Origin: Flavobacteriaceae bacterium UBA5544
GTDB lineage: Bacteria; Bacteroidota; Bacteroidia; Flavobacteriales; Flavobacteriaceae
Assembly (NCBI GenBank): GCA_002426755.1
Contig: DINI01000035.1
Location: 50,585 to 81,811 of the forward strand
Reading direction: 5' to 3'
Length of the DNA stretch: 31,227 bases
Part shown: in pieces, positions 1 to 8,221 of the stretch
Layout of the letters: every line of letters begins with the position of its first letter
Numbering within the stretch: position 1 is the first letter of the stretch
Notes under the pieces: model-generated
The model's input: the letters and a program-made list of their open reading frames with translations, nothing else
What the model was told of the DNA's origin: nothing
Database searches by the model: none
Program-made: the position numbers and the translations under genes

Positions 1-587
1 CCTTTTCCTGTAAACACACCTGTAAACTCATTTCTCAATCTCTTATATTGTCCGAACATATATCCTATTTCACGACCTCCAACTCCGATGTCCCCAGCAG
101 GTACATCTGTATTGGCACCGATATGACGGAACAATTCATTCATAAACGACTGACAAAAACGCATCACTTCATTATCACTTTTACCTTTTGGGTCAAAATC
201 AGAACCGCCTTTACCACCGCCCATTGGAAGCGTGGTCAAAGAATTTTTAAATGTTTGTTCGAATCCCAAAAATTTAAGGATGCTTAAATTAACGGTTGGA
301 TGAAAGCGCAGACCTCCCTTATATGGACCAATTGCCGAATTAAATTCAATTCTAAATCCTCTATTAACCTGAGTATTGCCCTTATCATCAAGCCATGGCA
401 CTCTAAAAATGATGGTGCGTTCTGGTTCGACCATTCGCTCCAATAACATTTTTCCTTTGTATTTAGGATTTTCTTCAATAAAAGGAATCACCGTTTCGGC
501 TACCTCATGAACAGCCTGTAAAAATTCAGGTTCATGACCGTTTGTTTTTTTAACAAGCTCTAAAAAAGCATCTATTTGATCTTTCAT
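1..587 (-). CDS. gdhA: NADP-type glutamate dehydrogenase, N-terminal part (gene runs off the window)
   Basis: Catalyses reductive amination of 2-oxoglutarate to glutamate in the cytosol, a main route of ammonium assimilation. The visible 195 residues start MKDQIDAFLELVKKTNG and cover the N-terminal substrate-binding domain. The family signatures are clear: RVPWLDDKG, the glutamate-binding KGGLRFHP stretch, LGFEQTFKNSLTTLPMGGGKGGSDFDPKGKS with its segments intact, and TDVPAGDIGVGGREIGYMFGQ. The lysines of KGGLRF and MGGGKGG are the expected binding and catalytic residues. The C-terminal dinucleotide-binding domain lies beyond position 1. The hexameric bacterial family is usually about 445 aa, so a little under half is present. 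The ATG at 587 is 42 nt from a perfect TAnnTTTG box at 629-636. Family assignment is firm; the NADP rather than NAD preference is inferred from the subfamily. Confidence 0.95.
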   Translation of the reverse strand, partial: MKDQIDAFLELVKKTNGHEPEFLQAVHEVAETVIPFIEENPKYKGKMLLERMVEPERTIIFRVPWLDDKGNTQVNRGFRIEFNSAIGPYKGGLRFHPTVNLSILKFLGFEQTFKNSLTTLPMGGGKGGSDFDPKGKSDNEVMRFCQSFMNELFRHIGANTDVPAGDIGVGGREIGYMFGQYKRLRNEFTGVFTGK

Positions 588-628
588 TTATACTATTTTT
601 TTGGAATAAATATATTCGGTTTGCTGTG

Positions 629-636
629 CAAAGATA
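629..636 (-). promoter_or_regulatory. -7 promoter element of gdhA
   Basis: Read on the minus strand this is TATCTTTG, a perfect match to the Bacteroidota -7 consensus TAnnTTTG, 42 nt before the gdhA start codon. No clear TTTG -33 element is seen at the expected distance. Confidence 0.55.
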
Positions 637-753
637 CATTATCTTTAAAATTTACATATATATTTTTTCATATTCTCATTAAACATTTGAATGATTGAGG
701 ATATGTCAAAAAACGGTCGAAATAAACTTAATATGCACGATGCAACTGATTTA

Positions 754-784
754 TTTGGTAGTTATCGCAGTTTTCATATATTTG
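754..784 (+). promoter_or_regulatory. Promoter of the secreted barrel-like gene (TTTG-N19-TATATTTG)
   Basis: TTTG at 754-757 is followed after exactly 19 nt by TATATTTG at 777-784. This is the best full match to the Bacteroidota -33/-7 consensus in the window. Transcription would begin near 790, upstream of the ATG at 818 and downstream of the in-frame ATGs at 695 and 740, so it decides the start. A second -7-like box, TAACTTTG (789-796), overlaps the start region but has no -33 partner. Confidence 0.6.
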
Positions 785-817
785 TTGATAACTTTGCCCT
801 CAATTAAACAAAACCAT

Positions 818-1645
818 ATGGCGCTTAATTTTAAACAGTTAACATTTATATCTCTTGTTTTATTAGGTATAAATAGCGGATTTGCACAACTTGGTTTTTC
901 GCACGAAATAGGGGTAATTGCTGGGCCCGTAGCATTTCAGTCAGATTTTGGAGTACGTCACAATTTAGAGACCAACGCAGGGAATACGGGGTTTGGTATT
1001 GGAATCGTTCATTATATAAACTTTTCTTATAGAGCGGATTGTAACTGCTATTCTACAGATACTTATTTTAATGACCACTTCAAGTTAAGAAGTGAAATTT
1101 CTTATAATACCACTAAATTGAACCATTTTGGTGAATGGGTGGATAATCCAAGCCCTTCTTATGACCAATTAAGGCACCACTATGGAAAAGCCAACAATTT
1201 GGATATTGGAATGCAATTGGAGTTTTTCCCACAAAGTATTAGAGCGTTTTCGGCAACACGCTACTCATTTGCGCCTTTTTTAAGTTTAGGACCTCATTTT
1301 ACATCTTACAATCCAAAGGCATCTACCGATTATGTGGATCCTGCGGGCTTGGCTGATTATGGAAACATTTATGATCCGAGAAATATTTTCAGTTCATGGA
1401 GACCGGGCCCAGGAGATGATCCAAGCTACTACCCAGTTAAAACCGATGGTGGCACCACTTGGTCTGTAGTTGGTAGTGTGGGAACTCGGTATAAATTGAC
1501 TATTCTTTCCGATTTGATGATCGATTTAAGATGGCAATATTTCTTTAATGATGAAGTGGATGGGTTAGACCATAAGTTACCTTCCAGCAAAGCCAATGAC
1601 TGGTTGGTATGGCTCAACTTTGGTTATATCTACTATTTGGATTAA
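818..1645 (+). CDS. Secreted, probably outer-membrane beta-barrel protein (THC0290_0291-like family)
   Basis: The start at 818 (MALNFKQLTF) is chosen over in-frame ATGs at 695 and 740. It gives a clean signal peptide ending near GFAQ, and a full TTTG-N19-TATATTTG promoter lies between the upstream ATGs and 818. The 275-aa product continues LGFSHEIGVIAGPVAFQSDFG and is rich in aromatic and glycine residues in alternating patterns, ending in an aromatic-rich strand (WLNFGYIYYLD). This is typical of small outer-membrane barrels with a C-terminal beta signal. I recall a Flavobacteriaceae family labelled THC0290_0291 that begins with the same GFSHEIGVIAGP-like block; that is from memory. It is divergent from gdhA and ends just before a strong bidirectional hairpin. 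Ligand and function are unknown. Confidence 0.75.
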   Translation: MALNFKQLTFISLVLLGINSGFAQLGFSHEIGVIAGPVAFQSDFGVRHNLETNAGNTGFGIGIVHYINFSYRADCNCYSTDTYFNDHFKLRSEISYNTTKLNHFGEWVDNPSPSYDQLRHHYGKANNLDIGMQLEFFPQSIRAFSATRYSFAPFLSLGPHFTSYNPKASTDYVDPAGLADYGNIYDPRNIFSSWRPGPGDDPSYYPVKTDGGTTWSVVGSVGTRYKLTILSDLMIDLRWQYFFNDEVDGLDHKLPSSKANDWLVWLNFGYIYYLD

Positions 1646-1666
1646 TCTTGCTTTTATACAAAACAA

Positions 1667-1700
1667 AAAAGACCTGAAACTTTATTGCTACAGGTCTTTT
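1667..1700. terminator. Bidirectional intrinsic terminator
   Basis: A perfect 10-bp stem, AAAAGACCTG (1667-1676) with CAGGTCTTTT (1691-1700), encloses a 14-nt loop. A-rich and T-rich flanks give a U tract in both directions. It separates the convergent barrel-protein gene and the cystathionine gamma-synthase gene. Confidence 0.85.
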
Positions 1701-1720
1701 AATTTTATACGTTTAGGCGT

Positions 1721-2860
1721 TTATCCGATGGCTTGTTTTAAATCTTCAATTAAGTCTTCAATATCTTCGATACCCACACTCAACCGAATCAACGAATCGA
1801 CCACACCGGTTTTTTCACGCTCTTCTTTTGGAATGCTTGCATGGGTCATACTTGCTGGATGCCCAGCCAAAGACTCCACCCCTCCAAGGGATTCAGCCAA
1901 CGTGAACACTTTAAGTTTTTCCACAATTTTGATGGCTTCCTCATAATTATTCCCTTTGGTTGTAAAGGAAATCATACCTCCAAAATCATTCATTTGTGAT
2001 TTTGCAATGGCGTGGTTTGGATGGTTTTCAAATCCTGGCCAATACACTTTTTCGATTTTTGGATGCGAGGCTAAATATTCTGCAACCGCTTTCCCATTTT
2101 CACAATGGCGTTGCATACGTATATGAAGGGTTTTAATTCCTCTTAAGACCAAAAAACTGTCTTGTGGACCACAAATGGCACCACTAGCATTTTGGACAAA
2201 ATATAATTTATCAGCCAAGTCTTTATCCTTCACAATCAAAGCTCCCATCACCACGTCGCTATGGCCACCAAGGTATTTGGTTGCTGAATGCATCACAATA
2301 TCAGCACCTAAATCTATTGGTTGTTGTAGATAAGGGGTCGCAAAAGTATTATCGACCGCTAAAAGCAAATTGTGCTTTTTGGCCACAGCCGAAGCAGCCT
2401 TAATGTCGATGATATTCATCATTGGGTTGGTTGGTGTTTCAACCCAGATCAGTTTTGTGTTTTTATTGACATACTGTTCAATATTTGAAGCATTCTCCAT
2501 TCCAATAAAATGGAATTTTATGCCAAACCCTTCAAATATTTTCGTGAATAAACGATAAGTTCCACCATACAAATCATTGGTTGAAATAACCTCATCTCCA
2601 GGCTTTAACAATTTCATGATGGCATCAATGGCTGCCAAACCTGACCCGAATGCCAAGCCGTGGTTTCCGTTTTCGATACTTGCTAGCGCATTTTCCAAAG
2701 CATCACGTGTTGGATTGTGCGTTCTGGAATACTCATAGCCTTTATGCCCCCCAGGAGTGGATTGGGCGTAGGTGGATGTTTGATATATTGGCGGCATCAC
2801 AGCTCCATAAGCCTTGTCATGTTCTTGTCCACCATGTATGGTTTTGGTATTGAATTTCAT
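1721..2860 (-). CDS. metB: Cystathionine gamma-synthase (Cys/Met-metabolism PLP enzyme)
   Basis: A PLP-dependent trans-sulfuration enzyme that would couple an activated homoserine to cysteine to form cystathionine, on the route to methionine. The 379-aa length is normal for the family. Visible landmarks are TIHGGQEHDKAYGAVMPPIYQTSTYAQ near the N-terminus (split across residues 7-33), YEYSRTHNPTRDALE (residues 43-57), FGSGLAAIDA (71-80), ETPTNP (141-146) and the PLP lysine K195 in HSATKYLGGHSD. The C-terminus carries SLGGVESLAGHPASMTHAS, the Glu-Ser-Leu block seen in gamma-synthases and gamma-lyases. It stands alone. About 140 nt separate it from the divergent lipoprotein gene, and I see no SAM riboswitch there. 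Cystathionine gamma-lyase or beta-lyase is the main alternative, since these subfamilies are hard to separate by eye. Confidence 0.88.
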   Translation of the reverse strand: MKFNTKTIHGGQEHDKAYGAVMPPIYQTSTYAQSTPGGHKGYEYSRTHNPTRDALENALASIENGNHGLAFGSGLAAIDAIMKLLKPGDEVISTNDLYGGTYRLFTKIFEGFGIKFHFIGMENASNIEQYVNKNTKLIWVETPTNPMMNIIDIKAASAVAKKHNLLLAVDNTFATPYLQQPIDLGADIVMHSATKYLGGHSDVVMGALIVKDKDLADKLYFVQNASGAICGPQDSFLVLRGIKTLHIRMQRHCENGKAVAEYLASHPKIEKVYWPGFENHPNHAIAKSQMNDFGGMISFTTKGNNYEEAIKIVEKLKVFTLAESLGGVESLAGHPASMTHASIPKEEREKTGVVDSLIRLSVGIEDIEDLIEDLKQAIG

Positions 2861-3000
2861 CTATATTAATTTATTGATTTTTAATGGTCAGAAGCAAAAA
2901 ACAAATTACTTTTGCTCTCGAAAACCATCGGATTTTTATTAAGCCCAACAAATTTAGGCTTTAATTCGAAGGTTACAAAAGGAAGTCATATCTTTAATCA

Positions 3001-3756
3001 ATGTTTAACAACTACGCTATTACTTTGAAAAAATTCAGTTTGTTTTTGGGTGTTTTTTTGGTTCTTTTTTCCTGCAAAAAAGATAGTATTCCTCTCTCCT
3101 TTTCCGATCAATCCATCGAAAAGACTCAAAATGCCAACATAACTATCAGCTATCCAAAGGCTGAAGGTGACAAAATCATTAGCACTAACATCAATAAAAC
3201 AATAGAAAATTTTTTGGCGAATGAAATTAACATGAGCGAAAAAACAGATAAAGCCTTGACATTGGATGAAGCCATCAAGGGTTTTGACCAAGAATACAAA
3301 GCATTTAAAGATGATTTTAGTGATTCTACCCAACAATGGGAAGCTTTGATTGAAAGTGAAGTGAATTACGAGTCCGAAAACATTATCTGCGTTACTGTGA
3401 ATTCCTATCTAGATACAGGTGGAGCTCATGGAAACAGTCATGTGACCTTTTTGAATTTTGACAAAAAGACCGGGAAATTACTTAAACGAGAAGATATCAT
3501 CACCGATGAAGACGCCTTCAAAGACATAGCAAAACCTTATTTTGAAAAGGCGACCAAGCCTTTATCTAATGATGAGAGTGAAGAAGATATGTTCTTTGGA
3601 GAAGCGTTCCAACTTCCTGAAAATATTGGCTTTAATAGCGGGGGTGTAATTCTACTTTATAATGTTTACGAAATTGCTTCTTATGCACAAGGTATTACCG
3701 AGTTCACAATTCCGTATAAAGAAGCCAAACCCTTTCTTAAAATCAATTTAGAGTGA
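3001..3756 (+). CDS. DUF3298/DUF4163-type lipoprotein
   Basis: A 251-aa exported lipoprotein. The N-terminus has a short charged region, a hydrophobic run (FSLFLGVFLVLFSC) and a lipobox cysteine followed by KKDS, so it should be lipid-anchored in the envelope. The mature part contains SYLDTGGAHGNSHVTFLNFD and then KREDIITDE. This is the DUF3298 (RsiV-like) signature, preceded by a DUF4163-like segment. A family domain of this type binds lysozyme in Bacillus RsiV, but that role is not implied here. A -7-like TATCTTTA at 2989-2996 lies only 4 nt from the ATG, so an in-frame TTG at 3025 (giving a start at KKFSLFLG) is a plausible alternative. The last 9 nt overlap the convergent antiporter gene. 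Confidence 0.82.
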   Translation: MFNNYAITLKKFSLFLGVFLVLFSCKKDSIPLSFSDQSIEKTQNANITISYPKAEGDKIISTNINKTIENFLANEINMSEKTDKALTLDEAIKGFDQEYKAFKDDFSDSTQQWEALIESEVNYESENIICVTVNSYLDTGGAHGNSHVTFLNFDKKTGKLLKREDIITDEDAFKDIAKPYFEKATKPLSNDESEEDMFFGEAFQLPENIGFNSGGVILLYNVYEIASYAQGITEFTIPYKEAKPFLKINLE

Positions 3757-4992
3757 TTTTGTAAAACGTCTTACGACTGGTTCTACAGTTAAGCCTTGTC
3801 CTATAATTGAAAATATTACTATGATATAGGTAATCACGAGAAACAATTCCCGATGCATATCATTGGTCAGACTTAAAGCCAAAGCAATTGATATACCTCC
3901 TCGCAATCCACCCCAAGTCATAATGAGATTGGTTTTTGGGACGAAATCCAATCGTTTTGCAAAAAACTTAATTGGCAACCATAGCGAAGCATATCTACAG
4001 AATAAAACCAATGGCACAGCAATCAATCCTGCTAGTATAGAACTCATTTCAAACGTTAATATCAACATCTCCATTCCTATAAGCACAAATAAAATGGTGT
4101 TAAGAAGAACATCCACCAGTTCCCAAAACCTGTCCACGTAGGTTTCTGTTTTTTCAGACATTGCCGCACTTCTAACAATATCATTCCCAATAAATAATCC
4201 TGCCGTGACCATTGCCAAAGGCGCAGACAGATGAAATTTATGCGCTATTAAGGTGCCTCCCATCACTGTGGCAATAGTAATAATGACTTCAACTTCATAA
4301 TTATCAATCGCTTTTAGCATTTTGAAAGTTCCATAACCGAGTATCAATCCAAGAACGATCCCTCCCAAGACTTCCCTTCCAAAAAGTTCGACAATATCCA
4401 TAATTTCAACAGTCTCGCCAGGAGCTGATGCAATGGCAAAAATGGTAAGAAATACCACAACGCCCACACCATCATTAAACAACGATTCACCCACAATCTT
4501 GGTTTCTAATCTTTTTGGCGCTTTTGCCTTTTTTAAAATTCCTAAAACCGCAATTGGGTCAGTTGGAGAAATCAAAGCTCCAAACAATAGACAATAAATA
4601 AACTGCACATTCAAACCAATCCATTGAAGTATGTAATACATCGAAACACCTACCAATGCAGTTGAAATCAACACTCCAACCGTCGCAAAAACAATGACGG
4701 GAGCCCGTTGTACTTTTAATTCTTCAAAATTGGTGTGTAAGGCTCCAGCGAACAATAGAAAACTTAACATAACGTCCAAGAGAACCGTTTCAAAATCGAT
4801 ATTGGAAATCAATTCACGTTCGTGTGTCAAAAGTGTGTCGTTGAATTGACCAATGACAACCAAAACAAGGGTGAACAAAATAGTGATAATCATCAACCCA
4901 ATAGTTGTTGGAAGTTTAAAAAAGCGCGCATTGATAAATCCAAAAAGTGCCGCCAATACTACTAAAATTGAAATAATTGAGTAATACTCCAT
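3748..4992 (-). CDS. CPA1-family cation:proton antiporter
   Basis: An inner-membrane Na+(or K+)/H+ exchanger of the NhaP/CPA1 type, used in pH and salt homeostasis. The 414-aa product is almost entirely hydrophobic, with about 12 membrane segments. Diagnostic residues are TDP at 144-146 (ALISPTDPIAVLG) and the ND pair at 173-174 in GESLFNDGVGVVVF, the ion-binding core of electroneutral CPA1 exchangers. Near the C-terminus TWGGLRGGISIALALSL is another family block. There is no long cytosolic tail or RCK domain. It begins 2 nt after the stop of the DinB-like gene, so the two are probably co-transcribed. Its 3' end overlaps the convergent lipoprotein gene by 9 nt, leaving no room for separate terminators. 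Confidence 0.9.
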   Translation of the reverse strand: MEYYSIISILVVLAALFGFINARFFKLPTTIGLMIITILFTLVLVVIGQFNDTLLTHERELISNIDFETVLLDVMLSFLLFAGALHTNFEELKVQRAPVIVFATVGVLISTALVGVSMYYILQWIGLNVQFIYCLLFGALISPTDPIAVLGILKKAKAPKRLETKIVGESLFNDGVGVVVFLTIFAIASAPGETVEIMDIVELFGREVLGGIVLGLILGYGTFKMLKAIDNYEVEVIITIATVMGGTLIAHKFHLSAPLAMVTAGLFIGNDIVRSAAMSEKTETYVDRFWELVDVLLNTILFVLIGMEMLILTFEMSSILAGLIAVPLVLFCRYASLWLPIKFFAKRLDFVPKTNLIMTWGGLRGGISIALALSLTNDMHRELFLVITYIIVIFSIIGQGLTVEPVVRRFTKSL

Positions 4993-4994
4993 AC

Positions 4995-5450
4995 TTATAT
5001 AGAACGTTTAAGAGCCAAGATATACCCTAAATGGATGCCTTCATGAAAATTGTTAAACTCAATGGCTTCCATAACATTAGTAAGTGTGTTTTTGGTCGTC
5101 ACGGTATATTCATTATAATTTTGGAAGACCTTATTTTCATAATCTTCCTTTGTTTTTTCGATAGTAGAAAAAAGCAAGCCTTTTATTTCATCAACTTCTG
5201 CTTCCGTCAAATCTCTTTCGGGTCTTGTGCCTTTTCTAAACTTTGAAATCATCTCTTCTGAAATGATGGGTGATAAGCCTGATAGTTTATACACCAATGA
5301 TTGCTGTACAGCAATGGTATGTGCAATATTCCAAATAATATTATTGTTAAAACCGTCAGGGATTTTATTTAATTCTTCCAACGAATAGGTTTCCATAATC
5401 GTTTTTAAAACCGCTCTACTTTTAAGTGTAATGTCAAAAGCCCAATTCAT
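4995..5450 (-). CDS. DinB-like putative metal-dependent four-helix protein
   Basis: A 151-aa all-helical protein of the DinB/YfiT-like superfamily. The family usually places three histidines around a metal. Here the N-terminal NIIWNIAHTIAVQQSLVY block supplies one, and FNNFHEGIHLGYILALKR near the C-terminus supplies two with the expected H-x3-H spacing. In relatives such folds act as thiol transferases or remain uncharacterised; the substrate here is unknown. It is the first gene of a probable two-gene unit with the antiporter (2-nt gap). A -7-like TACTTTTA (minus strand, 5469-5476) lies about 19 nt upstream. The link to antiporter function is only by position. Confidence 0.8.
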   Translation of the reverse strand: MNWAFDITLKSRAVLKTIMETYSLEELNKIPDGFNNNIIWNIAHTIAVQQSLVYKLSGLSPIISEEMISKFRKGTRPERDLTEAEVDEIKGLLFSTIEKTKEDYENKVFQNYNEYTVTTKNTLTNVMEAIEFNNFHEGIHLGYILALKRSI

Positions 5451-5525
5451 AATGGTATATTTTTTCTTTAAAAGTACTTAAATTTCTTTTGAAATCATTT
5501 TACTTTGCAATTCAATTCCTTCCTT

Positions 5526-5879
5526 ATGAAAAAAGTTTACTACCTTAAAACATGCAGTACTTGTGTTAGAATTTTAAAAACATTGAATCTTCCAAATGAC
5601 TTCATTCTTCAAGACATTAAGGAAGAAGATATGACCATGAAACAACTTGAGGAATTGCATAAACTTTCAGGTAATTACGAAGCTTTATTCAGCAAACGCG
5701 CCAAACTTTATAAGGAAATGGGTCTAAAAGACCAAAAACTTTCAGAAAAAGATTATAAACATTATATTCTTGACCACTACACCTTTTTAAGCCGACCGGT
5801 AATCGTATACAATGACCAAATTTTTATAGGCAACAGTGCTAAAACTGTGGAAGCTGCAAAAAAGGCCATCCATGGATAA
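5526..5879 (+). CDS. ArsC/Spx-like thioredoxin-fold reductase
   Basis: A small cytosolic thioredoxin-fold protein of the ArsC family, 117 aa. The ATG at 5526 (MKKVYYLKTCSTC) is chosen; an upstream in-frame TTG at 5505 lies in AT-rich DNA and would spoil the usual beta-strand start. The CxxC pair (C10 and C13 of this start) sits at the end of the first strand, as in Spx/YffB/ArsC. The conserved basic residue of the family appears late in SRPVIVYNDQIFIGN. Real arsenate reduction is uncertain, since no ars genes are nearby and many relatives of this size are general thiol oxidoreductases or Spx-like. The stop overlaps the start of the EamA transporter gene by 8 nt, so translation is probably coupled. 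Confidence 0.8.
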   Translation: MKKVYYLKTCSTCVRILKTLNLPNDFILQDIKEEDMTMKQLEELHKLSGNYEALFSKRAKLYKEMGLKDQKLSEKDYKHYILDHYTFLSRPVIVYNDQIFIGNSAKTVEAAKKAIHG

Positions 5880-6765
5880 ACGTATTTGGGCCCTTGTGGC
5901 TGCATTTATTGTACAAGTGCTTTATGGGATCAACTTCACATTTGCCAAGGTGCTGATGAACGACAATTTTGTCTCTCCTTTTGCATTGGTGATTTTGCGC
6001 GTCGCAGGAGCCACCATATTATTCTGGATTTTCAGCCTTTTTTTACCACAGGAGAAGATAGACAAAAAAGATTTTTTCAAGTTTTTTATTGCGGCGGTTT
6101 TTGGTGTGGTTATCAATATGCTTTTGTTTTTGAAAGGTCTTGAATTAACAACACCTATACATGCTTCCGTTATTGTAACCATTACACCAATCATTATATT
6201 GTTACTGTCCTCATTTTTCCTTCATGAAAAAATTACCAAATTAAAGGTTGTTGGTGTAATTCTGGGCTTTTGCGGCGGTATCCTATTAACCGCTTTGGGA
6301 ACTTCCACACGTGTTGGAGACAATCTATTTTTAGGAAACCTGTTTATATTTATCAATGTCATTTCCTATAGCATTTATATCATCTTGATCAAAAAATTAA
6401 CCAATAAATACCATCCATTTACATTTATTAAATGGTTGTTTTTATTTGGTTTTTTTATGGTATTGCCTTTTGGCTATACAGAATTCACAGAGATTCAATG
6501 GCAGACTTTTACTCCCTATGTTTGGTTTTCGGTTCTGTTTGTGGTTGTTGGAGCCACCTTCGGCACCTATCTTTTGAATCCTTTGGCATTGCGAAATCTT
6601 AAAGCTTCCACCATCGGCATTTTTATTTATTTGCAACCTGTCATCGCCGGAATTTTTGCCATTATTATGGGATCCGACACTATTGGATACGTTAAAATAA
6701 TAGCAATGCTGCTTATTTTTTGTGGTGTTTATTTAGTCACAAAAAAGCCGAAAGTTTCAGATTAG
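5872..6765 (+). CDS. EamA/DMT-family transporter
   Basis: A drug/metabolite-transporter superfamily permease in the inner membrane. The start is set at ATG 5872 (MDKRIWALVAAFIVQVLYG), which gives the normal N-terminal first helix and an 8-nt overlap with the preceding ArsC-like gene. The upstream ATG at 5836 would add 12 charged residues. The 297-aa product shows two EamA repeats and ten hydrophobic segments: NFTFAKVLMNDNFVSPFALVILR in repeat one (in two halves), and LNPLALRNLKASTIGIFIYLQPVIAG in repeat two. It ends in LVTKKPKVSD. The substrate cannot be told from sequence; family members export amino acids, nucleosides or other metabolites. The 3' end overlaps the convergent thioesterase gene by 9 nt. 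Confidence 0.88.
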   Translation: MDKRIWALVAAFIVQVLYGINFTFAKVLMNDNFVSPFALVILRVAGATILFWIFSLFLPQEKIDKKDFFKFFIAAVFGVVINMLLFLKGLELTTPIHASVIVTITPIIILLLSSFFLHEKITKLKVVGVILGFCGGILLTALGTSTRVGDNLFLGNLFIFINVISYSIYIILIKKLTNKYHPFTFIKWLFLFGFFMVLPFGYTEFTEIQWQTFTPYVWFSVLFVVVGATFGTYLLNPLALRNLKASTIGIFIYLQPVIAGIFAIIMGSDTIGYVKIIAMLLIFCGVYLVTKKPKVSD

Positions 6766-7233
6766 ATTTATAGGTTTTTTTCCGTGCTTGCGCGTATCTT
6801 CCTTGGTTAGGATTTTAAAATCCTTTGATTTAGGAAATGAATCCAGTTCTTTTTTTAAATGGTCTGGTATCGGAGTCAAACTTCTGCTTTTTAAGTTTAT
6901 CCATGCGCCAAGGATTTCACAATTTGCTAAATTTTCTCCTTTCTTGTTGTAAAAATTATGCTCTAATTTAAAAAACATTCCATCTTCACTTAAACCCGTT
7001 ACTTCCAAACCCACTCTGATGGGCGTTCCTAAAAAAGCTTCCTTAAAGTAATAGATATGCTCATAAAAAATAACCGGACTGATGTCAAATTTCGCCAGAT
7101 TTGACAACGAAAAGTTGTGTTCTTCAAAAAAAGCCACACGGGTATGGCTCATAAAATTGACATAAGCCGAATTGGCCAAATGCCTGTTGGCATCGACATC
7201 ACTCCATCGTATTTCAAAATCCTTTAGATACAT
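6757..7233 (-). CDS. Hotdog-fold acyl-CoA thioesterase
   Basis: A 158-aa single hotdog-domain protein of the 4-hydroxybenzoyl-CoA thioesterase class, expected to hydrolyse acyl-CoA thioesters in the cytosol. The N-terminus reads FEIRWSDVDANRHLANSAYVNF, matching the class motif in which an aspartate (DVDxxxHLxN) lies near the active site. SHTRVAFFEEH and YFKEAFLGTPIRVGLEVTG follow as the central helix and the following strands. The substrate chain length cannot be read. A perfect minus-strand TAAATTTG box lies 28 nt upstream (7261-7268), and the gene is divergent from yicC. It seems to be monocistronic. Confidence 0.88.
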   Translation of the reverse strand: MYLKDFEIRWSDVDANRHLANSAYVNFMSHTRVAFFEEHNFSLSNLAKFDISPVIFYEHIYYFKEAFLGTPIRVGLEVTGLSEDGMFFKLEHNFYNKKGENLANCEILGAWINLKSRSLTPIPDHLKKELDSFPKSKDFKILTKEDTRKHGKKPINLI

Positions 7234-7260
7234 ATTTTTATATGATTAAAATTGAAAAGA

Positions 7261-7268
7261 CAAATTTA
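7261..7268 (-). promoter_or_regulatory. -7 promoter element of the thioesterase gene
   Basis: TAAATTTG on the minus strand, a perfect TAnnTTTG, 28 nt before the start codon. A TTG (complement of 7291-7293) lies 22 nt further upstream as a weak -33 candidate. Confidence 0.5.
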
Positions 7269-7334
7269 GAGTTTTCTCACCGCTTTTCAGCAATTCCAAT
7301 ATGTTATTAACCTATTAAAACTGATGATTTTTAG

Positions 7335-7342
7335 TACCTTTG
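7335..7342 (+). promoter_or_regulatory. -7 promoter element of the yicC-gmk-nadD operon
   Basis: TACCTTTG is a perfect TAnnTTTG, ending 21 nt before the yicC ATG. The predicted transcript starts near 7348 and would carry all three overlapping genes. No consensus -33 box is obvious. Confidence 0.55.
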
Positions 7343-7363
7343 TTCAACTTTTAAAATAAGTCC

Positions 7364-8221
7364 ATGATACAATCCATGACCGGATACGGAAAATCTGTGA
7401 TACAGCTTCCGACTAAAAAAATATCCATCGAAATAAAATCACTCAACAGCAAAAGTCTTGATTTGAACACGCGGATGCCTTCAATTTATAGAGAAAAAGA
7501 GTTGGAAGTCCGAAAATTAATTGCCTCCCAATTAGAACGTGGCAAGGTTGATTTTTCTTTATTTATGGAAATTACTGGCGAAGAAACCTCCACACAGATC
7601 AATAAAACCGTAGTCAAACAATACATCAAACAATTGAAAGAAGTGGTGGATGGTGACGAAACCGAATTGCTAAAAATGGCCATCCGATTACCTGATGCCG
7701 TGACCACCGAGCGTGATGAGATTGATGAAGATGAATGGAGTGAAATCTTGGCAGAGATACGGTCGGCTTTAGAAAAAATACATCAATATCGTTTGGACGA
7801 AGGCAAAAGTTTGGAGTCTGAATTTTTTGATCGCGTTAAAAATATTTCAGATTTGTTGGATGAAGTCATAACGATGGATCCAGAACGAATTGAAGGTGTT
7901 CGTGAGCGTTTGCACAAAGGTGTTGCAGAATTAAAGGAAAAAGTTGATGAAAACCGTTTTGAGCAAGAATTGGTGTTTTATATTGAAAAATTCGACATTA
8001 CAGAAGAAAAAGTTCGCTTAAAAAATCATTTGGATTACTTTCTTAAAGCTTTGAAATCTGATGATTCCAATGGCAAAAAATTAGGATTTATCAGCCAGGA
8101 AATGGGCCGCGAAATCAATACGATTGGTTCCAAAAGCAATTATGCACCAATGCAAAAATTGGTAGTGCAGATGAAAGATGAATTGGAAAAAATAAAGGAA
8201 CAACTTCTTAACGTGTTATAA
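7364..8221 (+). CDS. yicC: YicC family endoribonuclease-like protein
   Basis: A 285-aa cytosolic protein. It starts with the family hallmark MIQSMTGYGK and has the N-terminal YicC domain (IEIKSLNSKSLDLNTRMPSI follows) and a C-terminal DUF1732-like domain ending with KLGFISQEMGREINTIGSKS and then KDELEKIKEQLLNVL. E. coli YicC acts in RNA turnover, reported to affect small-RNA stability and to have endoribonuclease activity, so an RNA-processing role is expected. The stop TAA shares its last A with the ATG of gmk, a tight translational coupling. The same yicC-gmk-nadD order is common in Bacteroidota. Confidence 0.93.
   Translation: MIQSMTGYGKSVIQLPTKKISIEIKSLNSKSLDLNTRMPSIYREKELEVRKLIASQLERGKVDFSLFMEITGEETSTQINKTVVKQYIKQLKEVVDGDETELLKMAIRLPDAVTTERDEIDEDEWSEILAEIRSALEKIHQYRLDEGKSLESEFFDRVKNISDLLDEVITMDPERIEGVRERLHKGVAELKEKVDENRFEQELVFYIEKFDITEEKVRLKNHLDYFLKALKSDDSNGKKLGFISQEMGREINTIGSKSNYAPMQKLVVQMKDELEKIKEQLLNVL

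Noticed and set aside
2861..3000. SAM riboswitch upstream of the cystathionine gamma-synthase gene
   Set aside because: No recognisable SAM-I or SAM-II core helices or terminator in the 140 nt.
5505..5525. Upstream TTG start for the ArsC-like gene
   Set aside because: It adds seven residues before the usual first beta strand, and the ATG at 5526 fits the family.
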